Assembly: GCA_022181065.1 (NCBI GenBank) | Contig: BQMY01000101.1 | Span: 1-47,075 of the forward strand | From: Melioribacteraceae bacterium | Lineage (GTDB): Bacteria; Bacteroidota; Ignavibacteria; Ignavibacteriales; Melioribacteraceae | Direction: 5' to 3' | DNA: 47,075 nucleotides | Part shown: positions 1 through 8,967 of the stretch, in pieces | Numbering within the stretch: the first letter of the stretch is position 1 | Layout: the number at the start of each line of letters is the position of its first letter | Notes under the pieces: generated by a model | What the model saw: only the letters and a program-made list of their open reading frames with translations | Told to the model about the DNA's origin: nothing | Database searches by the model: none | Made by a program: the position numbers and the translations under genes

Positions 1-87
1 TGTTTTAGCATGAAAACCACTAAGTTGACGCCATTGCCTTCAAAGGAGGACTTTGTAACGAAACGACTTTGTCAACAGTCTGACCGG
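1..87 (+). repeat. Right end of composite dispersed repeat (copy A)
   Basis: The stretch from about base 36 (CTTCAAAGGAGGACTTTGTAA) through ACTTTGTCAACA to CCGG at 84-87 matches the right end of the element at 45395-45774, in the same orientation. The conserved arm ACTTTGTCA followed by CCGG marks the putative boundary. The left part of the element is either outside the window or missing: bases 1-35 do not match the other copies clearly. Confidence 0.6.
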
Positions 88-108
88 ATTTTCATCCGGG
101 TTTTTTTT
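84..108 (+). terminator. Rho-independent terminator candidate
   Basis: CCGGAT (84-89) pairs with ATCCGG (94-99) around a TTTC loop and is followed by a run of T. It would end transcription of a gene left of the window. The stem shares its CCGG with the end of repeat copy A, so the element may carry or have landed beside a terminator. Confidence 0.55.
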
Positions 109-156
109 CTTCTATTTTTGATTTAATTTAAACTATTTATAATTGACAGAATTTGC

Positions 157-185
157 TTGACCTGTGGTTTTATGATTATTATATT
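157..185 (+). promoter_or_regulatory. Possible sigma-70-like promoter for the CheB-CheR gene
   Basis: TTGACC (157-162) and TATATT (180-185) are 17 bp apart, about 40 bp before the start codon at 226. This is a pattern match only. AT-rich DNA yields many such matches, and promoter consensus in this group may differ. Confidence 0.3.
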
Positions 186-225
186 GAAAATTAGATAAAG
201 ACATCTATAATTCTATTGAGTAGTT

Positions 226-3200
226 ATGAGTAAGTCAAAAGAAGATTTGACAAGGGTTGTAGCGATTGGTGCTTCAGCCGGCGGACTTGAAGCTCTACAG
301 GAATTTTTCAAAAACATGCCGATTGACAGCGGTTTATCCTTCGTCATTATCCAGCACCTTTCCCCCGATTATAAAAGTTTAATGGATGAGTTATTAGCTC
401 GTCAAACGGTTATGGACATTACCATAATTGAAGATGGTATCAAACTGGTTCCCAACCATGTGTATCTCATCCCCCCGAGAAAAAATCTTAAAATATTAAA
501 AGATCAGCTTTTTTTGGAAGACCAGGATATGCATCGGGGTCTTAATCTGCCTATAGACCTTTTCTTCAGATCACTTGCTGAAGATCGTGGTAAAGATGCC
601 ATTGGTATTATACTATCCGGGACAGGAAGTGATGGTACAATGGGAACGAAAGCGATAAAAGAAGTTGGCGGTATGATCATGGCGCAGGATGAAAAAAGCG
701 CCAAGTTTTCCGGTATGCCGGCTAATTCGATTTCTACAGGTTTGGTTGATTACGTTTTGCCACCTGCCAAAATGCCCGAGGAATTACTGGATTATCTAAA
801 ACATCCATTTGTTAAAAAAAATAAATCCCTTGGCACATACGAATTCAAGCATGCGGATAATCTCTCCAAAGCGATATTAATTCTGAGAGAATATACCGGA
901 ATTGATTTCTCAAATTATAAAGAGAACACAATCATCCGCCGACTTGAAAGAAGAGTCAGTATTAACAGGTTTCAGGAGATCGATCAGTACATAAGTTTCT
1001 TACAAGTCTCTGATAAAGAAAAAGAGGTTCTTTCACGCGAAGTTTTAATAGGCGTCACTCAATTTTTCAGAGATCCTGATGCGTTTAGCTCATTAAGGGA
1101 AAAAGTTATCAAATCCCTTATGACCAATAAAAAGAAAGTCATAAGAGTGTGGTCTGCCGGTTGCTCAACCGGAGAAGAAGTTTATTCTCTCGCGATTTTA
1201 TTGCAGGAGATGAAACATTTATTAAACCTCGACATACAAATTAAAATTTTTGCTACCGATGTTGATAAATCCGCTATCGATATTGCCAGTCTGGGTATTT
1301 ATCCTGAAAGTGGAGTAGCGGATCTCGATCCTGAATATTTTACAAAATATTTTCATAAGGTTGAAAACGGTTACAAGGTAGTTGAAGATATCAGAAATAT
1401 GATAGTTTTCGCGACGCACAATATTCTGAAGGATCCACCATTTTCTAAATTGGATCTTCTGGTTTGTCGTAATTTATTTATTTATCTTAAACCGGATGTG
1501 CAGTCCCGCATATTATCAATGTTTTATTACAGCTTGAATTCACAGGGTTTTTTATTTCTCGGCAGCAGTGAGACCCTGGGTGGATTAAGCGAAGCTTTCG
1601 ATATAATTGACAGCAAATACAAAATTTATAAATATTCTGAAAATTATTCACCTGTTAAAGGTATGGAAATTCCCGCATTGGAGTTCAGAAGGGATAAGAT
1701 GCCCACTCAAACTATCTCAAGAAACAGTTTCAAGTCTGACATAAAAATCGATACGGTTCTTGACGCGGTTATTGCGGAAATGATTCCTCCATCTATCATT
1801 GTCGATTCAAATTTCTCTATCGTAAGTGTATTGAATGATGTAAACAAGTTCACACAAATTCAATCCGGTCGATACAATAATGAGCTTTTCTCAATTCTCC
1901 CTAAAGAAATTGGTTTATTGCTTCACAATATGCTGAGGCAAATGAAAAAAAGCGAAGAGCGGCTAATGCTTAAGTCGTATAAATCGGGAAAAAATTCGAT
2001 AAAAGAACTTTGGTTAGAGGTTCGTAAAGTTTTAATACGTGATAAAACACATTTTATAGTGAGCTTCAAATCTAAAACTGAACTGGAAAATAGTGAAAAC
2101 TCTCCTTTACCGGGAGTGGAGTTAAGTTCGAAGGATACATATTCTGATGATAAAATACTTGATCTGGAAATAGAACTGCAGGCGGTTAAGGAAAACCTGA
2201 ATGCTACTGTTGAAGAACTGGAAACATCGAACGAAGAACTTCAATCATCAAATGAGGAACTGATAGCCTCCAATGAAGAGTTGCAGAGTACAAATGAGGA
2301 ACTTCAGTCGGTAAATGAAGAGTTATATACTGTCAACTCTGAATATCAATCCAAAATTGAAGAATTAACAAATCTCAATAATGATATCAATAACTTGTTA
2401 AAAAATATTGAGGTAGGGGCGATTTATCTCGATTCCAAATTGAATATCAGAAAACTTACACCCGAGATTTATACCATCTCCAATCTGCGAAAAAATGATA
2501 TTGGACGCCCAATCGCTCATATATCTATAATGGAATTTTATCCTGATCTTTTGAGTGATGTTAATACTGTCATGGAAACTCTTCAAGCTATTGATAAAGA
2601 AATTAATGATTATGACGGAAAATCATATTTTTCCAGGATAAGACCATATAGAACCGAGAGCAATTCAGTGGAAGGTGTTCTTATAACAATTGTTAATATT
2701 TCTGAACTTAAGAAGATGAAGGATCAGTATCATCTTGTATCTAGCAGGCTGGATGATGCATTGCACATTGGAAAAATAGCATGGTGGGAATATGTGCCAA
2801 CCGGAGATACCTTTTATTTTGACTCCGGTTTACCAAAAATGCTTGGTTACAGAATCGCCGAATTTCCCCGCAATCTTGAAAGTTTACTGGAGAAAGTACA
2901 TTCTGATGACAGAAAATTATTCAAGGAAAATATTAAAAAACTCTCAGCGAGTAAGCAGGCTGACATATCAATCTCCATCAGGTTATTAAATAAAAATCAA
3001 AACTATTCATGGTTTCATCTTGAAGGAACCGTAAGTTCGAAAGCTTCAGATGGCGTTCCGCAAAAATTAACAGGTTCTCTCATTGATGTTTCAAAAATTA
3101 TCTCATTGAGTGAAGACCTTGAAAAAAATAAAAAACTTTTGAGTTTAGTTCTTGAAAACGCTCCAATGGCTACTACGATGGTTGATGAGAAAGGAGAAAT

Positions 3201-3492
3201 AACCTACGTTAACAAAATGGGTGCTGAAGTTTTAGGTTTTTCGAAAGAAGATATAATTAAAAGAACATTCAACTCAAAAAAATGGAAGATAACTGATCTC
3301 GGTGGAAAAAGTATTCCAAAATCAAAGTTACCTTTCTCAATTATTAAAAAGGAAAAGCGAACTCTGCTAAATTATGAACATTTTATTGTTGCTGAAGATG
3401 GTGAGAGGAAACACCTTTCCATAGATGGCTCGCCTGTTTGGTCGGAAGAAAACAGATTTATAGGAGTAGTATTTACAATCAGGGAATTGTGA
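226..3492 (+). CDS. CheB-CheR-PAS fusion signalling protein
   Basis: This 1088-residue protein fuses a chemotaxis-type methylesterase, a methyltransferase and sensory domains. The CheB domain (about 10-190) shows the catalytic triad Ser17 (GASAGG), His44 (QHLSPD) and Asp136 (GTGSDGTMG). The CheR domain (about 215-470) has the SAM-binding stretch WSAGCSTGEE at 309-318 and LLVCRN near 411-416. A long coiled coil (about 641-728) is built from the seven-residue unit (S/T)NEELQS. PAS-like domains follow at about 725-835, 850-965 and 970-1088. There is no kinase domain, but the next gene, which overlaps by one base in an ATGA junction, encodes a kinase, so the two are probably co-translated partners. 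No receptor (MCP) or CheA is nearby, so the methylated target is unknown. This architecture is known across bacteria and is often annotated as a PAS-containing chemotaxis protein. Function in adaptation or gene control is inferred. Confidence 0.93.
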   Translation: MSKSKEDLTRVVAIGASAGGLEALQEFFKNMPIDSGLSFVIIQHLSPDYKSLMDELLARQTVMDITIIEDGIKLVPNHVYLIPPRKNLKILKDQLFLEDQDMHRGLNLPIDLFFRSLAEDRGKDAIGIILSGTGSDGTMGTKAIKEVGGMIMAQDEKSAKFSGMPANSISTGLVDYVLPPAKMPEELLDYLKHPFVKKNKSLGTYEFKHADNLSKAILILREYTGIDFSNYKENTIIRRLERRVSINRFQEIDQYISFLQVSDKEKEVLSREVLIGVTQFFRDPDAFSSLREKVIKSLMTNKKKVIRVWSAGCSTGEEVYSLAILLQEMKHLLNLDIQIKIFATDVDKSAIDIASLGIYPESGVADLDPEYFTKYFHKVENGYKVVEDIRNMIVFATHNILKDPPFSKLDLLVCRNLFIYLKPDVQSRILSMFYYSLNSQGFLFLGSSETLGGLSEAFDIIDSKYKIYKYSENYSPVKGMEIPALEFRRDKMPTQTISRNSFKSDIKIDTVLDAVIAEMIPPSIIVDSNFSIVSVLNDVNKFTQIQSGRYNNELFSILPKEIGLLLHNMLRQMKKSEERLMLKSYKSGKNSIKELWLEVRKVLIRDKTHFIVSFKSKTELENSENSPLPGVELSSKDTYSDDKILDLEIELQAVKENLNATVEELETSNEELQSSNEELIASNEELQSTNEELQSVNEELYTVNSEYQSKIEELTNLNNDINNLLKNIEVGAIYLDSKLNIRKLTPEIYTISNLRKNDIGRPIAHISIMEFYPDLLSDVNTVMETLQAIDKEINDYDGKSYFSRIRPYRTESNSVEGVLITIVNISELKKMKDQYHLVSSRLDDALHIGKIAWWEYVPTGDTFYFDSGLPKMLGYRIAEFPRNLESLLEKVHSDDRKLFKENIKKLSASKQADISISIRLLNKNQNYSWFHLEGTVSSKASDGVPQKLTGSLIDVSKIISLSEDLEKNKKLLSLVLENAPMATTMVDEKGEITYVNKMGAEVLGFSKEDIIKRTFNSKKWKITDLGGKSIPKSKLPFSIIKKEKRTLLNYEHFIVAEDGERKHLSIDGSPVWSEENRFIGVVFTIREL

Positions 3493-6400
3493 TGAGTAAC
3501 CTCAAAAAAGATAATGATGAATTAAAACAAAAAATAAAAAATATTCTTGAGGGTGATGAAGCGAACCAAAACTGGGATGATAAAACTGTTGAAGAACTGG
3601 TCTCCCAGATAAGTATATATCATCAGGAACTTGAATATCAGAATGATGAGCTGAAAAGAGTTGGTTTTGAGCTCGAAACCTCCAGAAAACATTATTTCGA
3701 TTTATTTGAATACGCACCTGTCGGTTATGTTATTTACGATACCGATTTAAATTTGGTTTCCGTGAATAATAAAATTTGTGAATACCTCCATTTAACCAAA
3801 AACGATTTTATTGATCGAAAGTTTACCGATTTTATTGATCCGGAAAGTCAGGATTTATTCTATTTCCATACACGCCGATTATTATCAATTGGCACATCCA
3901 CCAGGAATGAAATAAAACTGAAATATAAAGGTCATTTTATATCGGCGAGTATAGAAAGTAAATTATTTGAGCAAGCAGATAAAAAACTGATTCAGACTGC
4001 TATCTTAGATCAGACTGCGGAGAAAGAAGCGAAGCATAAGATTGCTCAGAACGACGCGATGTACCGCGCATTGTTTGAAAACTCGAATGACGCGATTTAT
4101 ATCCTCTACAACAGGAAGTTTGATCTGGTAAATGACAAATTTTGCGAAATGATGGAAATAAGCAGAGTTGAACTTACAAAACCAGATTTCGATTTTATGG
4201 AACTCGTCGCGCCTAAAAGCAGACAATTTGTCATTGAGAGGGGAGAGAAAGAAAAACAGGGCGAATCGATTCCGGACAGGTATCAATTTACAGCTTTAAC
4301 ACGTAAAGGTGAGGAAATTGAGCTTGATGTTTCCGTTAAGAAGTTAAAATATAAAGATGGCTATGCAACACAGGGTATTGTAAGAGATATAACTCAACAA
4401 AAACACGCGGAAAAGCAGCTTCGGGAAAGTGAGGCGAGGTTCAGGGCTATTTTTGACAACGCGAATAATATTGCCGTTCAAGGTTACTCAGAGGAAGGAA
4501 TAGTTCACTATTGGAATAACGCGAGTGAGAAATTATATGGGTATAAGCGAGAAGAAGCAATAGGGAAATCCTTGTACGATCTGATTATTCCCGAGAAAAT
4601 GAGAGAGTTGGTTAAACTTGATGTCGCGAAAATGTTTAAATCGGAAACTCCAATTCCCTCGAGTGAGTTAATACTCAAGCATAAAGATGGTTACGATGTA
4701 CATGTTTATTCAAATCATACTATAGTCAACATTTTGGGTAAGACGAAAGAACTTTATTGTGTAGATATTGATCTTTCTGAAAGAAAAGAGGCAGAGAAAC
4801 AAATAAAGATACACTCCAGGATACTGGATGAGATTGGTGAAGCTGTTATAGCGACCGATATGGAGGGGTCAGTTACCTACTGGAATCATGCCGCTGAAAA
4901 ATTATACGGTTGGACTAAAGAAGAGGTTTATGGTAAAACTATAACCGAGTTGACCCCCGCTGTTGAAACCAGGGAAAGCGCGAATGAGATTATGGCAACC
5001 TTGGCTAAAGGTAAAAGATGGTCGGGTGAGTTCAAACTTAGAAGAAAAGACGGGACTGATTTTTATGCTCTGGTAACAGATGCACCACTCTATGATGAAA
5101 CCGGAGTCCAATTAGGAATAGTTGGCGTTTCAACAGATATATCTTCACTTAAAGATGTGGAATCTGAATTAAGACAGAAAAACGAATTTATTCAGGAAGT
5201 ACTTGATAATCTGCCGATTGGAATAGCGTTAAATCGAATTAGGGATGGTTATGTGGAATATATGAATAATAAGTTTGAGGAAATTTATGGGTGGCCTAAA
5301 TCTGAGCTACAATCTGTGGAAGATTTTTTTGAAAAAATTTTCCCTGATGAAACATATCGTATATCTATGAAATCTCAGATTATGGAAGACATTTATTCAC
5401 TAGATATTAATAGAATGTATTGGAGTGATCTTAAAGTTACCGGTTCCTCGGGTGAGGAAAAAATAGTTATCGCTCAGAATATACCATTGATAAAACAGGA
5501 TATTATGGTATCTACAGTAGTAGATATTACAAATCAAAAAGAAGCCGAAAAAGCCTTACTGGAGACCCGCAGTTTAAATACAATAGGTGAAATGTCTTCC
5601 GCAATAGCCCATGATTTTAATAACTCTCTCCAATCAATATTGGGAAATCTCGATCTCGTTGAATTAAAATTACCGGGAGACCACCCTACGAGAAAATATC
5701 TTGAAATTATAAGAAAAGCCGCGAATGATTCAGCATCCAGAATTAAAATTCTGCAAAGATTCGCCGGAAATAAGCAATCAACCACCAACTTTAAGACTCT
5801 CTCATTATTCCATGTGCTTGAGGATGTTAAAAACCAGGCGCGCCCTCTTTGGAAGGATATGGCGAATCGAAATGGAATTAATATTAATTACATAATGGAA
5901 GTTGACGAACAGATTTATATTGAAGGAGATGAAGCAGAATTAAGATCAACCTTTTACAATCTGGTAAAAAATAGTATCGACGCGCTACAGAGAGGAGGGG
6001 AGATTAAAATCTCTGCTGAAATCTTTAATGAGAAAGTAGCAGTCTATATTACGGATACCGGCGATGGGATGGATGATGAAACAATTTCAAAAGTTTTTCA
6101 ACCTTTCTTCTCAACAAAAGATATAGGAAAGGGAAGAGGGTTGGGAATGAGCAGCTCATTGCATGTTATGAATTCGCATAAAGGTGATATAAGAGTTGAA
6201 TTTTCGAGACCGGGTGAAGGCACTGTGATAAGAGTCGAACTTCCGTTAAGTGAAAAGACACCAGATTATGAACTAAATGACTCCCTGGATGAACCCGACA
6301 AATCTGTTAATGCTGATATAAATATTCTTTGGGTAGATGATGATGAACAAATCCGAAGTATAGCAAACGATATCCTGAACATTCTGAATTTTGAAGGTGA

Positions 6401-6680
6401 TGTCGTTTCCAGCGCGAAGGAAGCATTAACATTCCTGGACGCAAAAAGTTACTCGGTGGTTCTTACTGATCTGGGAATGCCGGAAATGAATGGCTGGGAA
6501 CTGGTATCAATAATACGAAATAGATATAAAGAATCGATTAAAGTTGCTGTACTTACGGGATGGGGTGAGGAAATCGGAACTGCCGAAAAGGAGCGATACA
6601 AAATCGATTATGTTCTCAGTAAGCCATTTAAAATTAGTCAGATCAATGACATGATAGTGAAAATAAACAAATCTAGGTAA
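3492..6680 (+). CDS. Multi-PAS hybrid sensor histidine kinase with receiver domain
   Basis: A soluble-looking sensor kinase of 1062 residues. About five PAS domains (roughly 65-180, 185-305, 310-435, 440-555, 560-685) precede a HisKA domain with phospho-acceptor His707 (AIAHDFNN). The ATPase domain has an N box near 823-832 (NLVKNSIDAL), DTGDGMD at 855-861 and GRGLGMS near 881. A receiver domain (about 943-1060) carries acidic residues in VDDDE, phospho-Asp993 (LTDLGMP) and Lys1044 (SKPF). I chose the ATG at 3492 because it overlaps the TGA of the upstream gene; an in-frame start 54 bp earlier would lie inside that gene. I see no signal peptide or membrane segment. The likely circuit is PAS input, autophosphorylation and transfer to the attached receiver. 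The output partner is not visible. Its 3' end overlaps the convergent kinase gene by 8 bp. Confidence 0.93.
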   Translation: MSNLKKDNDELKQKIKNILEGDEANQNWDDKTVEELVSQISIYHQELEYQNDELKRVGFELETSRKHYFDLFEYAPVGYVIYDTDLNLVSVNNKICEYLHLTKNDFIDRKFTDFIDPESQDLFYFHTRRLLSIGTSTRNEIKLKYKGHFISASIESKLFEQADKKLIQTAILDQTAEKEAKHKIAQNDAMYRALFENSNDAIYILYNRKFDLVNDKFCEMMEISRVELTKPDFDFMELVAPKSRQFVIERGEKEKQGESIPDRYQFTALTRKGEEIELDVSVKKLKYKDGYATQGIVRDITQQKHAEKQLRESEARFRAIFDNANNIAVQGYSEEGIVHYWNNASEKLYGYKREEAIGKSLYDLIIPEKMRELVKLDVAKMFKSETPIPSSELILKHKDGYDVHVYSNHTIVNILGKTKELYCVDIDLSERKEAEKQIKIHSRILDEIGEAVIATDMEGSVTYWNHAAEKLYGWTKEEVYGKTITELTPAVETRESANEIMATLAKGKRWSGEFKLRRKDGTDFYALVTDAPLYDETGVQLGIVGVSTDISSLKDVESELRQKNEFIQEVLDNLPIGIALNRIRDGYVEYMNNKFEEIYGWPKSELQSVEDFFEKIFPDETYRISMKSQIMEDIYSLDINRMYWSDLKVTGSSGEEKIVIAQNIPLIKQDIMVSTVVDITNQKEAEKALLETRSLNTIGEMSSAIAHDFNNSLQSILGNLDLVELKLPGDHPTRKYLEIIRKAANDSASRIKILQRFAGNKQSTTNFKTLSLFHVLEDVKNQARPLWKDMANRNGININYIMEVDEQIYIEGDEAELRSTFYNLVKNSIDALQRGGEIKISAEIFNEKVAVYITDTGDGMDDETISKVFQPFFSTKDIGKGRGLGMSSSLHVMNSHKGDIRVEFSRPGEGTVIRVELPLSEKTPDYELNDSLDEPDKSVNADINILWVDDDEQIRSIANDILNILNFEGDVVSSAKEALTFLDAKSYSVVLTDLGMPEMNGWELVSIIRNRYKESIKVAVLTGWGEEIGTAEKERYKIDYVLSKPFKISQINDMIVKINKSR

Positions 6681-8895
6681 CAGGGATCTCTACACTGAAT
6701 ACTGAACCATTATTTACTTCGCTATCGACGCTTATTTTTCCACCAAGTATATCTGCCAGCTCTTGACAAATTATAAGACCCAATCCGGTACCTTTTTCCA
6801 TGTTGGTGCCTCTGGTTTCACCCGATTTTGAGTGCGAAAAGAGTGTTTTGATAACCTCGGGTTTCATGCCCACGCCGTTATCTTTAACGATGAAAGTAAC
6901 AAGTTTGTCTGATACGTTAATATCCAGTTCAACAGTCCCGCCGGAATTAGTGAATTTTATTCCATTTGTGAGGAGGTTATTCAATATTGTTTCAATAAAA
7001 AATCTGTCAGAATTTATTATTGAATTGTTCCGGGAAATTATCAATTCTATTTTTTTCTCTTCAGCCAGATGAGTGAGATTGTACTCTAATTTCGCTAAAA
7101 CTTCTGATATGTCGAATTTCTCAATCTGAGCCTCAATTAATCCCCTCTGACTTCGAGCCCATGTTAGCAGGTTCTCAAGAATATCGAGAACAACCTTGAT
7201 GGAAGTATATATACCTGTCATACTCTCCATTCTCTCTGCATCAGTCATGTCGTTATAATCGTGCATCATCATCTGCGAATAACTTTGCACGGTGCCCATC
7301 GGGTTTTTAAGGTCATGAGCTATTACAGATAGAATTTTATCTTTGGTAGCGTTGAGTTCATTCAACAATTCAGTCTTTATATTTAATTCCTGGTAAGCTT
7401 TATTTCGGGATTTGTAAAGTCGGTAAATAAATATAATAACAATCAAAAGAATTACAAGAAAGCCGGAAAGGATGTACAGAAACATTACTCTGTTTGCTAG
7501 CTGATATTCGGTTTCTTCCAGTTTTTGCTTTGCTTCAAGAGTTTCAAGTCGGGTTTGAAATTCAAGCAGGCGGTTGCTCGAATTTTCGTTCTGGATTTTA
7601 ACTTTAGTATCATAAAATAATTCCAGAGACCTGGTGAATTCCTTTGTGTTTTTTGCTGATTTGTGGGCATCCGCCAAAGCTTCATATGTGTCTCTAAGTA
7701 GAATAAGCGCGTTTATTTCCTTGGCGATAGAAAGAGCGGTATCAAATGCTGCAAAACTTTTATCGAAATTTCCCAAGCCGGCATAAGCCGTTCCCAAATT
7801 GCGACAGGCGATTCCTTTATGATTTTTATTTTCTTTTCGGATAGAAATTTGGAGTGCGTCATTCGCATACTGAATTGCTTCGGTATATCTGCCGAGTTTG
7901 TTAAGACAGAGCGATATATCGTTATAGCTTAAAGATACACCATCAGAATTTTCTAAAAATTTGTATTCTTCAAGACTTTCTTCATAATAGTTAAGCGCTT
8001 CTAAATATTTACCTCTTTCAAAGGATGTCCTGCCAAGGTTGTTGTATGAATAACCGATCGTGTTATGCTCAGTAATTGTCGTGGAAATTTGAAGTCCCGT
8101 TCGGAAATATTCTTCAGCGAGTGGGTAATTTTTATGTTCGAGATACGCCAGACCGATATTATTGTAGAGTTTCGCCATTCCGGAGGAATCCTGAAGTTCT
8201 TTCCTTATGTTGAGAGACTCGGAATAATACTCAATTGCTTTGTCGTGAATGCCCCACTGCCAATAGATTACACCAATATTATTGTTAACGGCTGCAATTC
8301 GCTTTTTTCCTCCAAGTAATTCAGCAAGTTCTTTCGCTTTCCGATAATAAGTAATCGCGCTATCATAAGCACTGGTTCGCCAGTAAATCAAACCTAGATT
8401 ATTCGCTGAAAAGTAATAATCCAGTTCTCTCCCTTCATAGTTCTGTTCCCAGTAGTTTATAGCTAATTTGAAATAATACTTCGCACTATCGTTTTTACTT
8501 ATTTTCTGATAGCTATTCCCCAAACGGTGATTATTCACGGCAATAAGGTGGTTATTCTCAACTTCCACCGCTTTTTGCAAGGCAGTTGTGAAATAGTTGA
8601 TCGCTGTGTTGTAATCTCTCCGGAAATAATAGGAATAGGCAATATTGGCAGCCCCTTCAATGTACCCGAAGGGATAATCTATAATTACTGACTGTTCAAA
8701 AGCGCGGCTGGCATAGTAGAGTCGGTTTTCATAATCACGTCCATAAGCAACAGCGATATCGAGCATAACGTTTATTTTTTCTTCACCATCCAAATCCCTG
8801 AGTAAATTCTCCATTGAATCGATCCGGGTGGTTTGAGCCAATAGATACACAGAATTGAGGCAAAAAAGTATTATGAAGAATAAGCGGAAATACAA
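6673..8895 (-). CDS. TPR-containing membrane sensor histidine kinase
   Basis: The 740-residue protein starts with a signal peptide or anchor (1-20, ending LLAQ). About eight tetratricopeptide repeats (82-430) follow, then a coiled linker and a strong membrane helix (about 471-492). A HisKA domain has His527 (SVIAHDLKNP), and the ATPase domain (about 610-740) has an N box in NNLLTNGIKF and glycines in DNGVGM and GTGLGL. The order periplasmic TPR, membrane helix, kinase is common in Bacteroidetes and relatives. There is no receiver, so a separate regulator is expected. It converges on the hybrid kinase gene with an 8-bp overlap of 3' ends and no terminator between them, so the transcripts could be mutually antisense at their ends. 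The stimulus is unknown. Confidence 0.9.
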   Translation of the reverse strand: MYFRLFFIILFCLNSVYLLAQTTRIDSMENLLRDLDGEEKINVMLDIAVAYGRDYENRLYYASRAFEQSVIIDYPFGYIEGAANIAYSYYFRRDYNTAINYFTTALQKAVEVENNHLIAVNNHRLGNSYQKISKNDSAKYYFKLAINYWEQNYEGRELDYYFSANNLGLIYWRTSAYDSAITYYRKAKELAELLGGKKRIAAVNNNIGVIYWQWGIHDKAIEYYSESLNIRKELQDSSGMAKLYNNIGLAYLEHKNYPLAEEYFRTGLQISTTITEHNTIGYSYNNLGRTSFERGKYLEALNYYEESLEEYKFLENSDGVSLSYNDISLCLNKLGRYTEAIQYANDALQISIRKENKNHKGIACRNLGTAYAGLGNFDKSFAAFDTALSIAKEINALILLRDTYEALADAHKSAKNTKEFTRSLELFYDTKVKIQNENSSNRLLEFQTRLETLEAKQKLEETEYQLANRVMFLYILSGFLVILLIVIIFIYRLYKSRNKAYQELNIKTELLNELNATKDKILSVIAHDLKNPMGTVQSYSQMMMHDYNDMTDAERMESMTGIYTSIKVVLDILENLLTWARSQRGLIEAQIEKFDISEVLAKLEYNLTHLAEEKKIELIISRNNSIINSDRFFIETILNNLLTNGIKFTNSGGTVELDINVSDKLVTFIVKDNGVGMKPEVIKTLFSHSKSGETRGTNMEKGTGLGLIICQELADILGGKISVDSEVNNGSVFSVEIPVT

Positions 8896-8967
8896 ATTAT
8901 TTTCTCTCGCTGAAAGACTTACATTCTATCTTAAGATAAAAAAAGGAAGCGCAAAAGTAAATCAAAT

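Noticed and set aside
3438-3491. Upstream start for the hybrid kinase
   Set aside because: It lies inside the CheB-CheR gene; the ATGA overlap at 3492 is the natural junction.
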